This document shows, one piece after another, positions 7,790-17,107 of a DNA stretch of 64,000 bases. The position numbers and the translations under genes are program-made. This DNA comes from Caballeronia sordidicola (lineage in GTDB: Bacteria; Pseudomonadota; Gammaproteobacteria; Burkholderiales; Burkholderiaceae), in contig NZ_JNFG01000199.1 of NCBI RefSeq assembly GCF_000729995.1, forward strand, positions 248,001-312,000, given 5' to 3'. Every line of letters starts with the position of its first letter. The first letter of the stretch is position 1. Under the pieces are notes generated by a model that had not been told where the DNA came from, searched no databases, and saw nothing but the letters and a program-made list of their open reading frames with translations.

Positions 7790-8781
7790 CCAAAGGGATT
7801 TCCTTCGGTAGTACTCGCCGTCGGATCCTCGCCATCGGTAGGGCGCTGGACGCGCAGATCGAGCGCGATATCGCGTCTGGACCAAAAGCGGTCAGCGCAG
7901 AGCAGGTTCGCGAATCGACCACCGTCGGCTGCATGAGCGTCGACTCGGCTTGGCTGAGCTTCAGCAGCAGCCCCAAGAGCCGCAAAGCGGCGCGCGACCT
8001 TGCCGAGCTGAAATCGCCTTGGGCGCAGAAGTTGACTCGGGATCGACATGTCAACATCGTTGCGGGCCGTGCAACTCTTGCTGATCGTACCCCGCGTCTC
8101 TACGCGTACGTGCATAAGATGGTGCCATCGGCGCCCGCGCGGCTGGACCAATTTCTTTTTGCAAGCGGCGTGGCTCCAGACGAGCGAGTCACCGTGATCA
8201 GCGATGACGCTGGCGAATTCGGCAAGGCTGTGGACGGCAACCAACTCGCCAGGGGAAGGATCCTGGACTGGTTTCACATCGCGATGAAGTTCAAGGCTGC
8301 CAAGAACTCGGTGTTAGGAAGCCAGACGATGGAGCCCCACGAGCGAATCGCTGTAGAGATAGAGATCGATCACGCCAAGTGGCTGGTCTGGCATGGAAAG
8401 AGCCGGCAATCGGTTTTCCGCATCAAAGCCTTGGATGCCACGCTGTTGGCAAGGGAAGGCTATGTGCACTCGACGTTGTACTGGAACCTGCGCCGCCTGT
8501 ACTTCTACATCGGGCACAACGCGGGTACGCTGGTGAACTATGCAATGCGCTATCACAAGGGACTACCGATCAGCAGCAGCATTGCAGAGTCCGCGGTGAA
8601 CCTGGTGGTCAGCCATCGCATGGCGAAGAGGCAACAAATGCGATGGACGGACGAGGGCGCGCACTGTCTGGCGCAAGTCAGAGTTGCCGTTCTCAACGAA
8701 GAATTTTCGGTTAAGAAACTTGTCGGGTTGACCGAGACTTCTGCAGTTGCAAACTCGCCGAACGCGCGCCGAGCAGCGTGA
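7790..8781 (+). pseudogene. 5'-truncated ISKra4-family transposase
   Basis: An open frame entered without a start codon gives RRILAIGRALDAQIERD, then from the ATG at 7933 a 282-aa C-terminal part. Its motifs match ISKra4 transposases: VTVISDDAGEFGKAV, then GRILDWFHIAMKF, SAKWLVWHGK-like KWLVWHGK, GTLVNYAMRYHKGLPISSS and RMAKRQQMRWTDEGAH. The N-terminal zinc-binding part expected of a full-length transposase of roughly 450-500 aa is missing and no terminal repeats were found. It is therefore an immobile relic between the LysR gene and a DUF1737 gene. Confidence 0.8.
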
Positions 8782-9009
8782 ATTGACCTCCCACAGTTTG
8801 GTTCACTCTTCCTTGCACTAAGCCGTGGCGGCCTGACGAAACCGATCTCCCCCACTTTTGCACGCTCTCCCGCAGTCCTTCACCTTCTCACGTCACTCTG
8901 GCAAAGCAATGCAGTTCGTCAACAACAGAAAACCGCGTTTGAGCTTGTGCTCAACGGGGAGGCCCTTGTAGTACGATTTTTTCCGAATTCTGAGACGACC
9001 CCACTTACA

Positions 9010-9213
9010 TCATGATTCCCCAGGCGCAGTCCTCGCTCCCCAAAGGATCGCTTGTGCAACGACCACGTTGTTCCCGTTGAAAGTCGCTGCGGGCGAGCCA
9101 TAGAGTTGATACCCCAGCGCCAGCGCGTCCGAAACCCTATGGCAGAAAGCAGCGTCATCCATTCCGGTAAGAAGACGATAGCGTGGCAAGCCGTCAGGCG
9201 GCTCAGAAGACAT
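9010..9213 (-). CDS. DUF1737-like small protein
   Basis: The 67-aa product matches what I recall of DUF1737: LPRYRLLTGMDDAAFCHRV, then ALALGYQLYGSPAATFNG and VVVAQAILWG. The ATG at 9213 is preceded by GGGAG at 7 nt, which favours it over the in-frame ATG at 9243 with no such site. The function of the family is unknown. It lies in a stretch of relic DNA between an ISKra4 fragment and a hydrolase gene. The short C-terminal tail TAPGES may be altered. Confidence 0.65.
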   Translation of the reverse strand: MSSEPPDGLPRYRLLTGMDDAAFCHRVSDALALGYQLYGSPAATFNGNNVVVAQAILWGARTAPGES

Positions 9214-9424
9214 AGCTGTGCTCCCAAATTTGATGTGCGGCATTGTGACAGCGAAGCGCTGCCTGAATATAAATGTCAATCCTCCCCGCCAGAATACATC
9301 GGGTCTCCGCTTTGATCGGCGGCTTTGTAGAGGACCGGCGGATTCCGTGAGGTCGAACCGGCCCAATCCACCGCCCGGGCCCGCGATGAACAGGGCGTTG
9401 GCGGACGTAATCCCGGTAACCCTC

Positions 9425-9955
9425 TTAGGCCAGCGTTTGCAGCAGTCTAAATCCTTCAGGCCAATCGCCCATATCGGTATCCGCGTTGAGATGCCCCTGT
9501 GCTCCAGCTTCGACGAGTACGCTACCCCACGCTTTAGCGCAGCGACGCGCATAGTCTGCGTCGCAATAGGGGTCGTTGGAGCTGGATACAACGATAGTAG
9601 GAAACGGTAGCTGCTCCGATGGCAAAGGCGCAAATCCGGTTGCGTCTGCTGCGGGAAATGCCGATGTGGCCGGGTCCGGCACGGCGACAAGCATCGCGCC
9701 ACGGATCCGGGTTGAACGGCGAACCGCCCAATGCACGACCGCCAGGCATCCGAGACTGTGCGCCACGATGACGGTGTCCTCGCCGCTTTCTGCTACCTGT
9801 CGTTCGATTGCCGATACCCAATCGTCGCATACGACCTGATCCCAATCTTCGACAACGAGGCGACGCCAGTCTGGATGCGCCGTCTGCCACACGCTTTGCC
9901 AGTGCAATCGACCGGAATTGCCGATGCCGGGGACAACGAAAACGGGGTGATCCAT
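9425..9955 (-). CDS. RBBP9/YdeN-family alpha/beta hydrolase
   Basis: The 176-aa single-domain serine hydrolase begins MDHPVFVVPGIGNSG. It has GVP-type strand-loop features, the nucleophile elbow VAHSLGC at about 67-73, the Asp-bearing SSSNDPYCD at about 130-138, and the His in AGAQGHLN near 156. These form a Ser-Asp-His triad. The ATG at 9955 has GGAGAA eight bases upstream. In-frame ATGs at 9970 and 9973 lack a comparable site. It is divergent from an Lrp/AsnC regulator, which may control it. Members of this family hydrolyse small esters, but natural substrates are mostly unknown. Confidence 0.8.
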   Translation of the reverse strand: MDHPVFVVPGIGNSGRLHWQSVWQTAHPDWRRLVVEDWDQVVCDDWVSAIERQVAESGEDTVIVAHSLGCLAVVHWAVRRSTRIRGAMLVAVPDPATSAFPAADATGFAPLPSEQLPFPTIVVSSSNDPYCDADYARRCAKAWGSVLVEAGAQGHLNADTDMGDWPEGFRLLQTLA

Positions 9956-10020
9956 CTGCCAGTTCTCCATCATTGAATGAGCATCCAGTGTAAAAGCGCG
10001 CGAATTCAGGCAACATCGAG

Positions 10021-10054
10021 AATCAAATGAATTAACGGCGCTGCACAATCAAAT
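10021..10054. promoter_or_regulatory. Paired AATCAAAT repeats, possible Lrp-type sites
   Basis: The octamer AATCAAAT occurs at 10021-10028 and 10047-10054, 26 bp apart, in the region between the divergent hydrolase and Lrp/AsnC genes. Lrp-family proteins bind spaced AT-rich repeats cooperatively. The assignment is by position and repetition only. Confidence 0.3.
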
Positions 10055-10079
10055 CGACTGGAGTTGGGGGTTCGTACAG

Positions 10080-10538
10080 ATGAAACAAAAGCAGGTAACG
10101 TTGGACAGGCTTGACTGGGGGATATTGGAGGTGCTCCAACGCAATGCGCGCATCAGCAATACCGAGCTCGGAAAGCAGATTGGACTTTCACAGCCGGCTG
10201 TCACCGCCCGCATCAAAAGACTCGAAGAGCAAGGCGTAATCGAGGGTTACTCGGCGCGGATCAATCCTGGTCTAGTGGGCCGTGGTATCGCAGCGATCGT
10301 GCGGATCCGCACAACCCACGCTGAGATAAAACGTTGCCTGAGCGCGTTCGAAACGATGGCTGAGATCGTCGAGGCGCACCGGATCACTGGCGAAGACTGC
10401 TTCATGGTTCGCATTGTGGTCGAGGAGATGACGCAGCTCGAAGCGGCAATCGACGCGTTGGCCAGATTCGGACCAGTGACGACCTCAGTCGTGCTGGCGA
10501 GCTATCCACCGAAGACGATATGCGGATCGCAACGTTGA
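10080..10538 (+). CDS. Lrp/AsnC-family transcriptional regulator
   Basis: The 152-aa protein has an N-terminal helix-turn-helix at residues 9-60 (LDWGILEVLQRNARISNTE, then IGLSQPAVTARIKRLEEQG) and a C-terminal RAM ligand-binding domain from about 70 to 145 (EAHRITGEDCFMVRIVV). Family members form octamers that sense amino acids or related acids. It diverges from the RBBP9-like hydrolase 124 bp away. No amino acid transport or catabolic gene adjoins, so the ligand is unknown. Confidence 0.88.
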   Translation: MKQKQVTLDRLDWGILEVLQRNARISNTELGKQIGLSQPAVTARIKRLEEQGVIEGYSARINPGLVGRGIAAIVRIRTTHAEIKRCLSAFETMAEIVEAHRITGEDCFMVRIVVEEMTQLEAAIDALARFGPVTTSVVLASYPPKTICGSQR

Positions 10539-10780
10539 GTGGCTACCATGTGCAAATGCGAGCGTGCGTCGACGGCGGTTTGCGAACCGCTGGCAGGCAG
10601 CGGCGCGGCTTCCGCGTGTATCAGGTCAGCGGGTAAAGCGCACTGAATCCAAAATCGATAACAACTTCGGGGCTGATCGGACGTTGAAATCGTGCGTAGC
10701 GAGCATCCGCTCGAGGGTCGTCTCTGGCGAATGTGTCCACCTCTCATACGTAAGCCGTCATTTGATCGGCTCATTGCGAA

Positions 10781-11701
10781 CTACGTTTCGGGTCGGATAA
10801 GCGCAGAGCGCAGAGATTCGTTCCAGCGGCTGCTCAGGAAGTCTATGAATGCCTTTGCGGCGGCTCCGATTGGCCGAGGAGGGCAGACACAATAGACACC
10901 GGTCTCCTTTCCGGTCCATTGCGGCAGTACTTGCACCAACTCGCCCGAACGTATTGACTCGGCCATTGTCACTTCAGAGTGAAAGGCGACGCCAAGTCCA
11001 TCAACGCATAGTCGTTTGACTGCATCACCGCTGTCGGCCCGCGTACGTCCGCGCGGATGAAATGACCGCTCACCGGCATGGCTAGTCAGCCGCCAGATCT
11101 GACCGTCGTGATTTGCCGTTGAGACTAGACATTCGTGTCGATTAAGTTCCTCGATGTCCTTTGGAGCACCGTGTCGTTCGAGATAACAAGGAGCTGCAAC
11201 CAGAATTCTGCGGTTTTCCAGCAACTTTCGAGCGATCAATGTCGAGTCCGGAAGGTGACCAATCCTGATTGCCACAGCGACGCCCTCGGCAACGATGTCT
11301 ACATAGCGATCTGTCATGAGAAGGTCGAGCTGGAGTTGGGGGTAGGCTTGCATGAACGCTGACAAATGCGGCACTACTTGCTCACGGCCAAACGAAACCG
11401 ACACACTGAGCTTAAGCGTACCGCGCGGCAAATGCTGCTCGTCTCGCGTCCGCTCATATGCGCCGCGCAAAAGGTCAAACGCCGCCCCGCAATCCGAAAA
11501 ATAACGTTGCCCTGCATCGGTCAGCGACATCGCCCTCGTCGTTCGATTGATAAGCAGGACGCCCAGTTGCTCTTCGAGCGCCTTTACGAGTCGACTGACT
11601 GAGGACGGCGTCATCCTGAGTTCTTTCGCTGCCTTTGCGAAGCTTTGGTGTTCCACCACCGTGACGAATGCGCGCACAAGGTGCAGTGATGGTTCCTCCA
11701 T
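10781..11701 (-). CDS. LysR-type regulator divergent from a PEP mutase family gene
   Basis: The 306-aa protein has a helix-turn-helix at residues 5-62 (FAKAAKELRMTPSSVSRLV) and an effector domain starting at about 90 with FGREQVVPHLSAFM. It resembles the AaeR/DsdC-like subgroup whose C-terminus reads SGELVQVLPQW, typical of LysR proteins acting on nearby oxidoreductase or lyase genes. The start lies 92 bp from the divergent lyase-like gene at 11793, with an inverted repeat between them. Confidence 0.87.
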   Translation of the reverse strand: MEEPSLHLVRAFVTVVEHQSFAKAAKELRMTPSSVSRLVKALEEQLGVLLINRTTRAMSLTDAGQRYFSDCGAAFDLLRGAYERTRDEQHLPRGTLKLSVSVSFGREQVVPHLSAFMQAYPQLQLDLLMTDRYVDIVAEGVAVAIRIGHLPDSTLIARKLLENRRILVAAPCYLERHGAPKDIEELNRHECLVSTANHDGQIWRLTSHAGERSFHPRGRTRADSGDAVKRLCVDGLGVAFHSEVTMAESIRSGELVQVLPQWTGKETGVYCVCPPRPIGAAAKAFIDFLSSRWNESLRSALIRPET

Positions 11702-11740
11702 TGGTTCTCCCCGAGAATGAATGTATTGGATTTGTAGTTA

Positions 11741-11766
11741 TTATCATCCAGTTGGAGGATCAATAA
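11741..11766. promoter_or_regulatory. Inverted repeat between divergent LysR and PEP mutase genes
   Basis: ATCATCCA and TGGAGGAT face each other across two bases, 7 of 8 positions pairing, inside TTATC...AATAA flanks. It lies 40 bp from the LysR start and about 27 bp from the lyase start, so it could be the shared operator. GGAGGATC here is too far from the ATG to be the ribosome site. Confidence 0.4.
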
Positions 11767-11792
11767 AATCAGTGTTTTCTACGGAGAACATG

Positions 11793-12602
11793 ATGAATCC
11801 TCAGAGCAACGCGGTTGTCTTCGCCGATCTTCATAAAGGGCCAAGTCCCCTTCGACTACCGAATGCCTGGGACGCAGGTAGCGCACGCTTGATTGAGAAT
11901 CTCGGTGCCTCAGCGATCGCGACCACGAGCGCCGGCGTGGCATGGTCGATGGGTTACCGTGACAGAGATGCAATGCCGCTTGGCCAGCATCTTGCAAGCG
12001 TTGCAGCGATCGCCCGCGTAATCAATGTGCCCCTTAGCGTCGATATCGAAAGCGGCTACACCGGCGAAACTGAAGACGTCAGAAATACGGTCGGCCGGTT
12101 CATCGACGCTGGCGCGGTCGGCATTAATATCCAGGACGGACATTCGACTCCGGACGTACTGGCTGGGAAAATCGAAAGAGCGCGAGAGGCGGGCGAACGC
12201 TGTGGCGTTAGGATTTATATCAATGCACGCACCGATGTTTACGCTCTTGGTCTGGTGCCAACAGGGGACCGTGTTACTGAAGTTCTTGCGCGCGCAAAGC
12301 GATATGCCGACGCCGGGGCGGACGGATTGTTCGTGCTAGGCGTCGCCGCCCGCGCGGACATCAAGCAGATTGCGGCGGGAACTGACTTGTTGCTGAACGT
12401 AATTGCGTGGCCAGAACTGCCTCCTGCGACTGAATTGGCAGCACTCGGCGTGCGTCGGGTCAGCGTTGGCTCGTGGATTCCGCAGAGTCTTTGGGCGCAC
12501 ACGTCCACACTAGTGACAGACTTTCTCACCGACGGTAGATCGGAACCTCTGTTCGAGGGTGCCGCGCCCTATTCACAGGTCGATGCGTTATTTTCAAATT
12601 AA
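11793..12602 (+). CDS. Isocitrate lyase / phosphoenolpyruvate mutase family protein
   Basis: The 269-aa TIM-barrel protein has PLRLPNAWDAGSARLIENLG near residue 18, an Mg-binding and substrate region SVDIESGYTGETEDV near 84-98, GAVGINIQDG near 108, and INARTDVYAL near 145. Family members cleave or form C-C or P-C bonds in 2-oxo acids, for example 2-methylisocitrate lyase and oxaloacetate decarboxylase. This short type lacks the KKCGH catalytic motif of true isocitrate lyase, so a decarboxylase-like role is more likely. GGAG six bases upstream selects the second of two adjacent ATGs. LysR control is probable. Confidence 0.82.
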   Translation: MNPQSNAVVFADLHKGPSPLRLPNAWDAGSARLIENLGASAIATTSAGVAWSMGYRDRDAMPLGQHLASVAAIARVINVPLSVDIESGYTGETEDVRNTVGRFIDAGAVGINIQDGHSTPDVLAGKIERAREAGERCGVRIYINARTDVYALGLVPTGDRVTEVLARAKRYADAGADGLFVLGVAARADIKQIAAGTDLLLNVIAWPELPPATELAALGVRRVSVGSWIPQSLWAHTSTLVTDFLTDGRSEPLFEGAAPYSQVDALFSN

Positions 12603-12793
12603 CGCTTTTTGGTGGGCCCTTGATCATTGACGATCGATGAATTGCTGCGACTTATCTCGCGACACGGTCCGACCGCGCGCAGCTTTAACACCCTAATAAT
12701 GAGAATGGCATGCGGGGTAGGAAGACCGCGCAAGCCGTGCCGCCGATCGCCGTCGAGCCCAGAGCGGCCAGGAGCAGCCATCGGGATTTGCTT

Positions 12794-13363
12794 CTATCTG
12801 GACAATCCAATGTCGTGCGCGCTCCGGCAACGGACATTCCCTGTCTCGTCGTACACCACGATGTTGAATCCTTCGCTTGGCGCGGGCGGGACGAAATAGC
12901 GGGTGATCAGCTCATACTGAGCTTCGGTCGTCTGGAATGGATGTTCGCCCAACGCGTTTCTCACCCTTAGCCGGGATTTGCAAATCTCATCGCTCACATC
13001 CAGATAGTGAAGCTGATGTTCGCAGCAGGCGGCCCGAAATAAAGAGTGCCCCCATGCACGAGTGTTGGCCGTGTTGAATGGGAAGTCCAGTACCACCGAT
13101 ATCCCGGCCGAGAGGATCGATTGAATGTGCTCGGTGAGGACCGTCTTGAGGCGTCCCGCGCAGCGCACATAGTCTGCCAGCGTATGAATTTCTTCCGGAT
13201 AAAGACGCGCGATCCATACGTCTTCGCTGATCAAGACCGTCCGCTGAGAATTCACCAGGCGAGCCGTTAGCGTGGACTTGCCCGAGGCAATTTTGCCGCA
13301 GACCATATGGAGAGTGGCTGCGTTACAAGATCCAACACCGTCAAGAAACCTGCTCTCACTCAT
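12794..13363 (-). CDS. P-loop kinase-like ATPase (AAA_33/zeta-toxin-like)
   Basis: The 190-aa protein has Walker A in HMVCGKIASGKSTLTARLV (GKIASGKST) near residue 25 and a DF segment (SVVLDFPFNTANTRAW) near 90 where Walker B is expected. A CEHQLHYLDVSDEICKSRL segment follows with an Arg-rich lid. This matches small AAA_33 ATPases, a group that includes nucleoside, antibiotic and sugar kinases and zeta-type toxins. No antitoxin-like gene adjoins, so a toxin role is not supported. It is a single gene between the PEP mutase gene and transposon relics. Confidence 0.75.
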   Translation of the reverse strand: MSESRFLDGVGSCNAATLHMVCGKIASGKSTLTARLVNSQRTVLISEDVWIARLYPEEIHTLADYVRCAGRLKTVLTEHIQSILSAGISVVLDFPFNTANTRAWGHSLFRAACCEHQLHYLDVSDEICKSRLRVRNALGEHPFQTTEAQYELITRYFVPPAPSEGFNIVVYDETGNVRCRSAHDIGLSR

Positions 13364-13440
13364 CATTTCCAGGCGCTCGAATTAGGGTGCCAAAGCATAA
13401 AGTAGCGCACGGAATGAGACAAGTAAGAGTCGCTCTGAGT

Positions 13441-13645
13441 AATCCCGGCAGCAAGTTTAAGGCTGTGAACAGCCGTGACAGGAACTACAGGCCGGCAAGA
13501 TCGACAAGCGGCAGCAGATTGAGGAAAGCGTTCAGCAATCCCTCGACCTGATTGCAACCGCGGACCGGATGAGTCCGATAGGTTTCGATGTGAAGACCGT
13601 GCGTCTATACGAAAAGATCGCGATCTTGCCCCAGCGGATGCGTGA
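13441..13645 (+). mobile_element. IS1182-family transposase relic, frameshifted
   Basis: The plus strand encodes SKFKAVNSRDRNY in one frame. After a frameshift near 13490 it continues in another frame with KRQQIEESVQQSLDLIATAD and VKTVRLYEKIAILPQRMRE. This is the region of IS1182 transposases between the N-terminal part and the DDE core. Both ends are missing. It abuts a truncated porin directly at about 13645, marking an old insertion or deletion junction. Confidence 0.65.
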
Positions 13646-14431
13646 GACGAAATTGTCGATTTCGTCCAACCGACCAGCTTCAACGGTCAGTGGGGACCCA
13701 TGTTCGCTCACTCAGGCGATATCGATAACACCAGCGACTCTTTCCGCGTAAGTAACTCTGTGAAATTCACGAGCGTCGATTATCGCGGCGTTTCATTCGC
13801 GGGCATGCTCGGGCTCACGAACTCAAACGCGCCAGGCGTCGCGACAGTCGGCACGTGGAGTGCGGGTGCACGCTATCAAAACGGACGTCTCCTGCTGGCG
13901 GGGGCTTATTTCTTCGCGAAGGATCCAGCAACACTCTTTCCCGACGGCGATTTCGTTGGCAACACAAGCGGTGCCGCGATCGGCGCTGCCGGACTGTTCA
14001 GCTATGTTGGCAACCCGGTGAATCAACAGATCATCGGTCTTGGCGCTTCTTATCGATTCGATTGGGCAACCTTCGGCGGCGATTACACGCGCACGCTGTT
14101 CGACGACGCAAACGGCACGACATCGACCGTGACGTTCTCCAATTACGATGTCTGGATGAACTACGTTGTCGAACCGACGCTTTCCGTTGGGGGTGAGTAC
14201 ACTTTCACCTACGGCAAGTTGGGATATTCGGGCGAAAACATCGGATATCACCTTGCGGGGCTGGTCGCGGACAAGAAGCTTTCTAAGCGGACGGAGGTCT
14301 ACGCAATGGCATCGTTTCAACGAGCGATTGCAGGTGCGAAAACAGCCGATATTTTCGACGGTGCAATTGCGAGCGCATCATCGGGCCGAAATCAGATGGC
14401 ATTTCGTCTAGGTATCGTGCACAAGTTCTGA
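13646..14431 (+). pseudogene. Porin, N-terminal part lost
   Basis: An in-frame stretch without a proper start begins DEIVDFVQPTSFNGQWGPMF and continues for 261 codons to RLGIVHKF and the stop. It represents roughly the C-terminal two-thirds of a Burkholderiales-type porin, including late strands such as IIGLGASYRFDWATFGGDYT and KLSKRTEVYAMASFQ. The signal peptide and first strands are replaced by the IS1182 relic. It cannot be exported as it stands and is best called a pseudogene, although the remaining frame is intact. Confidence 0.8.
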
Positions 14432-14493
14432 TATCCAACGACGAACCCATCATTGCAGGCAAATATGGGTTCGACTTTTTTATACTTTTCTGC

Positions 14494-14976
14494 TCAGCGA
14501 GACGCTGCACGACAAGCGGTTACCGTTATCTCGACCAGCCAGCCTGGCGGGACAAGGCGAATAACCTGTGCTCGTGTGCGTGCCGGCACGTTTGGCTGCT
14601 CATCTGTACCGAAGAATTGGTTGTACACCTCCGAAAACCCGGCGAAATCAGCGGAGCCGTCACCCGACGGGTCGGCAACGAGCAAAGCCTGCATCAAAAC
14701 GATATCAGCCATGATGTAGCCACGAGCGTTCAGGATTCTCTCGATCTGCGTGAGCACGCTCAACGTCTGTACTGCGGTGTTCCCATATGCCGACGACGTG
14801 TCGGGCTGCGCCTCTGGATCGGCGATCTGAGGACCGACGCCACTCAGCACAACTTGCTCGACTCCCGATGAAATTTCAATTACCTCGGCGAATTCGCGCG
14901 CCCAAGGTTCGGTTTCGGAAGCAGGATTGCGATGCCGGGTAATTTGATCGGTTGTCTGAGTGTTTGAAGTAGTCAT
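14494..14976 (-). CDS. RidA (YjgF/YER057c/UK114) family protein
   Basis: The 160-aa protein shows the Rid fold: QVVLSGVGPQIADPEAQ near residue 42, TLSVLTQIERILNARGYIMAD near 70-92, and C-terminal RTRAQVIRLVPPGWLVEIT with the conserved Arg before the last strand. True RidA proteins deaminate reactive enamines with an R-x-x-V-x-V-x-x-LP motif. Here the corresponding stretch RAQVIRLVPPG retains the Arg, so deaminase activity is possible but not certain. It is longer than classical RidA (about 130 aa) by an N-terminal extension. It stands alone. Confidence 0.8.
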   Translation of the reverse strand: MTTSNTQTTDQITRHRNPASETEPWAREFAEVIEISSGVEQVVLSGVGPQIADPEAQPDTSSAYGNTAVQTLSVLTQIERILNARGYIMADIVLMQALLVADPSGDGSADFAGFSEVYNQFFGTDEQPNVPARTRAQVIRLVPPGWLVEITVTACRAASR

Positions 14977-15369
14977 TGTTCAAAGAGTCCAAACTCATCT
15001 CCGGCTGGTTTAGCGGCCGGTCATCTATAGAGAGCGGTAATTGCCAATCCGCAGGGTCGCCGTTAGCAGGCCATCCATCTCCGCTATCGCGGTTTCATGT
15101 TAGCCGATCCGGATACCGCCGGACAATTGAATATAAGTACGGCACGGATGAGCGCGAAGCATGTGTCAGGTTAGCTGTAAGCATGGTGGGGTGCATCTCA
15201 GTTTTCGTTCGATGCCTGCCAGCACGCATTACCTCAAGTCATGTATCCACGCAAAAAAGTTGATTGCGGCGCCAATTTTCGCCTATGACCATTGCATCAA
15301 TCGTAAGTGTGGTCGAACGAAGTTCCCATCGTTGAATCGGAAGCTCCCGGCATCGCACCAGCACCAAAA

Positions 15370-15419
15370 CACGACATTTCTATCTTGCTCAAACACGACA
15401 TTAGGATATTGCCCTTAGA
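15370..15419. repeat. Relic copy of an ISNCY-type right end beside the left end of the intact element
   Basis: This 50-bp stretch matches 17069-17118, the right-end region of the adjacent ISNCY element, at 37 of 50 positions in the same orientation. Both have two ACGACATT boxes 24 bp apart and end in TTGCCCTTAGA. It therefore looks like the right end of a different, diverged element lying tail-to-head against the resident one. Confidence 0.5.
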
Positions 15420-17107
15420 GTTTATGTCGAGGCCAGATACAGATGTCGTAGCGGCAGCAAAGTACAAATGTCGTAGCCGGGAGTGTGTCAGCGAGATTCT
15501 GTCTGTCTCCTGGTTTAAAACGGCACGCGGTGTTGAAGGACAGTTTTGAACTGGCACTGCGCTTACGTTCGCGCAGCCGGTTCCTGCAATCCGCTACTTC
15601 GGTTTGCTTGGTCGAGTGGCAGGTTTGGCCTGCTTAGCGGCAATCAACTTGAGCGCCGCATTCAGATCTTCATTCGTGAACTCGCGCTGCTTCTTCGTGC
15701 CCGGAAGTCGTTCCTTCTCGCGTACGGCTGCACCACGGTTCGTGCGTGACGGCGAACCCGACGCACGGCGATTATCGCGTTGTGCCTGAAGCACCTGGGC
15801 CAGTTGCAAGGCATGGCCAAGACGCTTGTGATCGATCACCGCGCCTTGATCGATCTCGGAGAGCCGGTCATAGGACACATAGGGCAGAGCGATGCCGTCT
15901 GCCCGAATCTCGATGCGCCCGTCCGGAAACTCCCAGACCTCGATGTAGCGGTGTACCAGCTTGCGATTGGCCGGCGTATCTCCAAGCAGATAGATCACGC
16001 GGTCGTACTGCACCGTCAGTGACTTCGTCACGCGTCGCGGCTCGCGCCAGGTGAGAATCACATCGAGCTCTTCATCATCACGCAGTGGCCGGTGCGCATC
16101 GAAGCTGCTGCGCGGCGGTTTCGCAAAGCGTGCGTTGTAGGTTGCCATGAAGGAGGGCGCATAGGCATTCGCCGCTTCGATCGTGCTGATGCCGCGTAGA
16201 CGCATCTCCTTCACAAGCCGGTCCTGCAACGTCAAATGCGCCCGCTCCACGCGACCCTTGGCCGAGCTGCTGTTTGCACACCACGTATCAATATTCAGCT
16301 CGAACATCGCTCGTCCAAAGTGCGTGACTCCCTTTCCGCCCTTCGTGGCGTACTGGTTGCTGCGAAACACGCTCGCCTTGTCGCTGTAGAACGCCACCGG
16401 CTTGCCGTGTGACGCGAGGTAGTGGCGCGTTGCCTCGAAATAACTGAAGGTCGACTCGGTCGCAGTGAAGTGCAGCGTCATCAGCCGGCTGGTCGCATCG
16501 TCGACATACACCAGCAGCGTGCATTGCGGCGCCCGTGCTTCGAACCAGGCGTGTTCGCAGCCGTCGATCTGCACCAGCTCGCCCAGGCACGAGCGGCGCG
16601 AGCGCGGCTGGTAAATCTTGGGTGGGCGTTGCCGGCGCGGCACCCATAGCCCGGCATCACTCATCAGATGGCGCACCGTTTCCTTCGACAATGTCAGCCC
16701 GTGGCACTCACGCAGTTTCTCGCAGGCGAGCGTCGGGCCGAAGTCGGCGTAGCGCTCACGGATCAGCGCCATGGCCTGGGCGCCCAGATCGACCGGTAAC
16801 TGATGATTGCTCGATCGACCACGACGGCGGGAAACCAGACCGGCGGCGCCTTCGCTTCGATACCGGCCCGTCAGCCGTTCCACCTGACGCCGGCTGATAC
16901 CGAGCCGCTCAGCGGCACGCCAGGGCATCAGCCGTTCTTCGATCACGGCCTCAATAACCTTGAGCCGATCCAGCTCACGCATCGTCATGGTGATCTTCCC
17001 GGTAAGCGTCACGATGGACTCCGGCAGCCTGAGAACCGGTATCCAGCATGATCCGAAATTGGCTCAGCTACGACATTTGAACTTTGCCTAAGTACGACAT
17101 TACTACT
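15420..17107 (-). mobile_element. ISNCY-type insertion sequence
   Basis: The element holds the single transposase gene at 15594-17012. The left inner end carries GCAAAGTACAAATGTCGTAG at 15457-15476. The right inner end carries, on the opposite strand, GCAAAGTTCAAATGTCGTAG, differing at one position, followed outward by another ATGTCGTA box. TGTCG boxes recur at about 19-25 bp and are probable transposase-binding sites. TTGCCCTTAGA flanks the segment directly at 15409-15419 and 17108-17118, but because of the adjoining relic end this may be terminal sequence and not a target duplication. Exact ends are therefore uncertain. Confidence 0.65.
15594..17012 (-). CDS. ISNCY-family transposase
   Basis: The 472-aa protein has N-terminal helix-turn-helix domains (AAERLGISRRQVERLTGRY near residue 35-53 and a second near 95-120). 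The integrase-type DDE core follows, with LVQIDGCEHAWFEARA for the first Asp near 150, LLVYVDDATSRLM near 170 and the AKGRVERAHLTLQDR Glu region near 255. The C-terminal beta-rich and Lys-rich tail is complete, and no stop or frameshift is visible, so it may be active. In-frame ATGs near the start (MTLTGKITMTMRELDR) leave the exact initiation codon open. Confidence 0.88.
   Translation of the reverse strand: MTLTGKITMTMRELDRLKVIEAVIEERLMPWRAAERLGISRRQVERLTGRYRSEGAAGLVSRRRGRSSNHQLPVDLGAQAMALIRERYADFGPTLACEKLRECHGLTLSKETVRHLMSDAGLWVPRRQRPPKIYQPRSRRSCLGELVQIDGCEHAWFEARAPQCTLLVYVDDATSRLMTLHFTATESTFSYFEATRHYLASHGKPVAFYSDKASVFRSNQYATKGGKGVTHFGRAMFELNIDTWCANSSSAKGRVERAHLTLQDRLVKEMRLRGISTIEAANAYAPSFMATYNARFAKPPRSSFDAHRPLRDDEELDVILTWREPRRVTKSLTVQYDRVIYLLGDTPANRKLVHRYIEVWEFPDGRIEIRADGIALPYVSYDRLSEIDQGAVIDHKRLGHALQLAQVLQAQRDNRRASGSPSRTNRGAAVREKERLPGTKKQREFTNEDLNAALKLIAAKQAKPATRPSKPK

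Noticed and set aside
12794..13363. Zeta-type toxin of a toxin-antitoxin pair
   Set aside because: A Walker A ATPase is clear, but no small antitoxin-like gene adjoins on either side and the lid motifs are not specific for zeta toxins.
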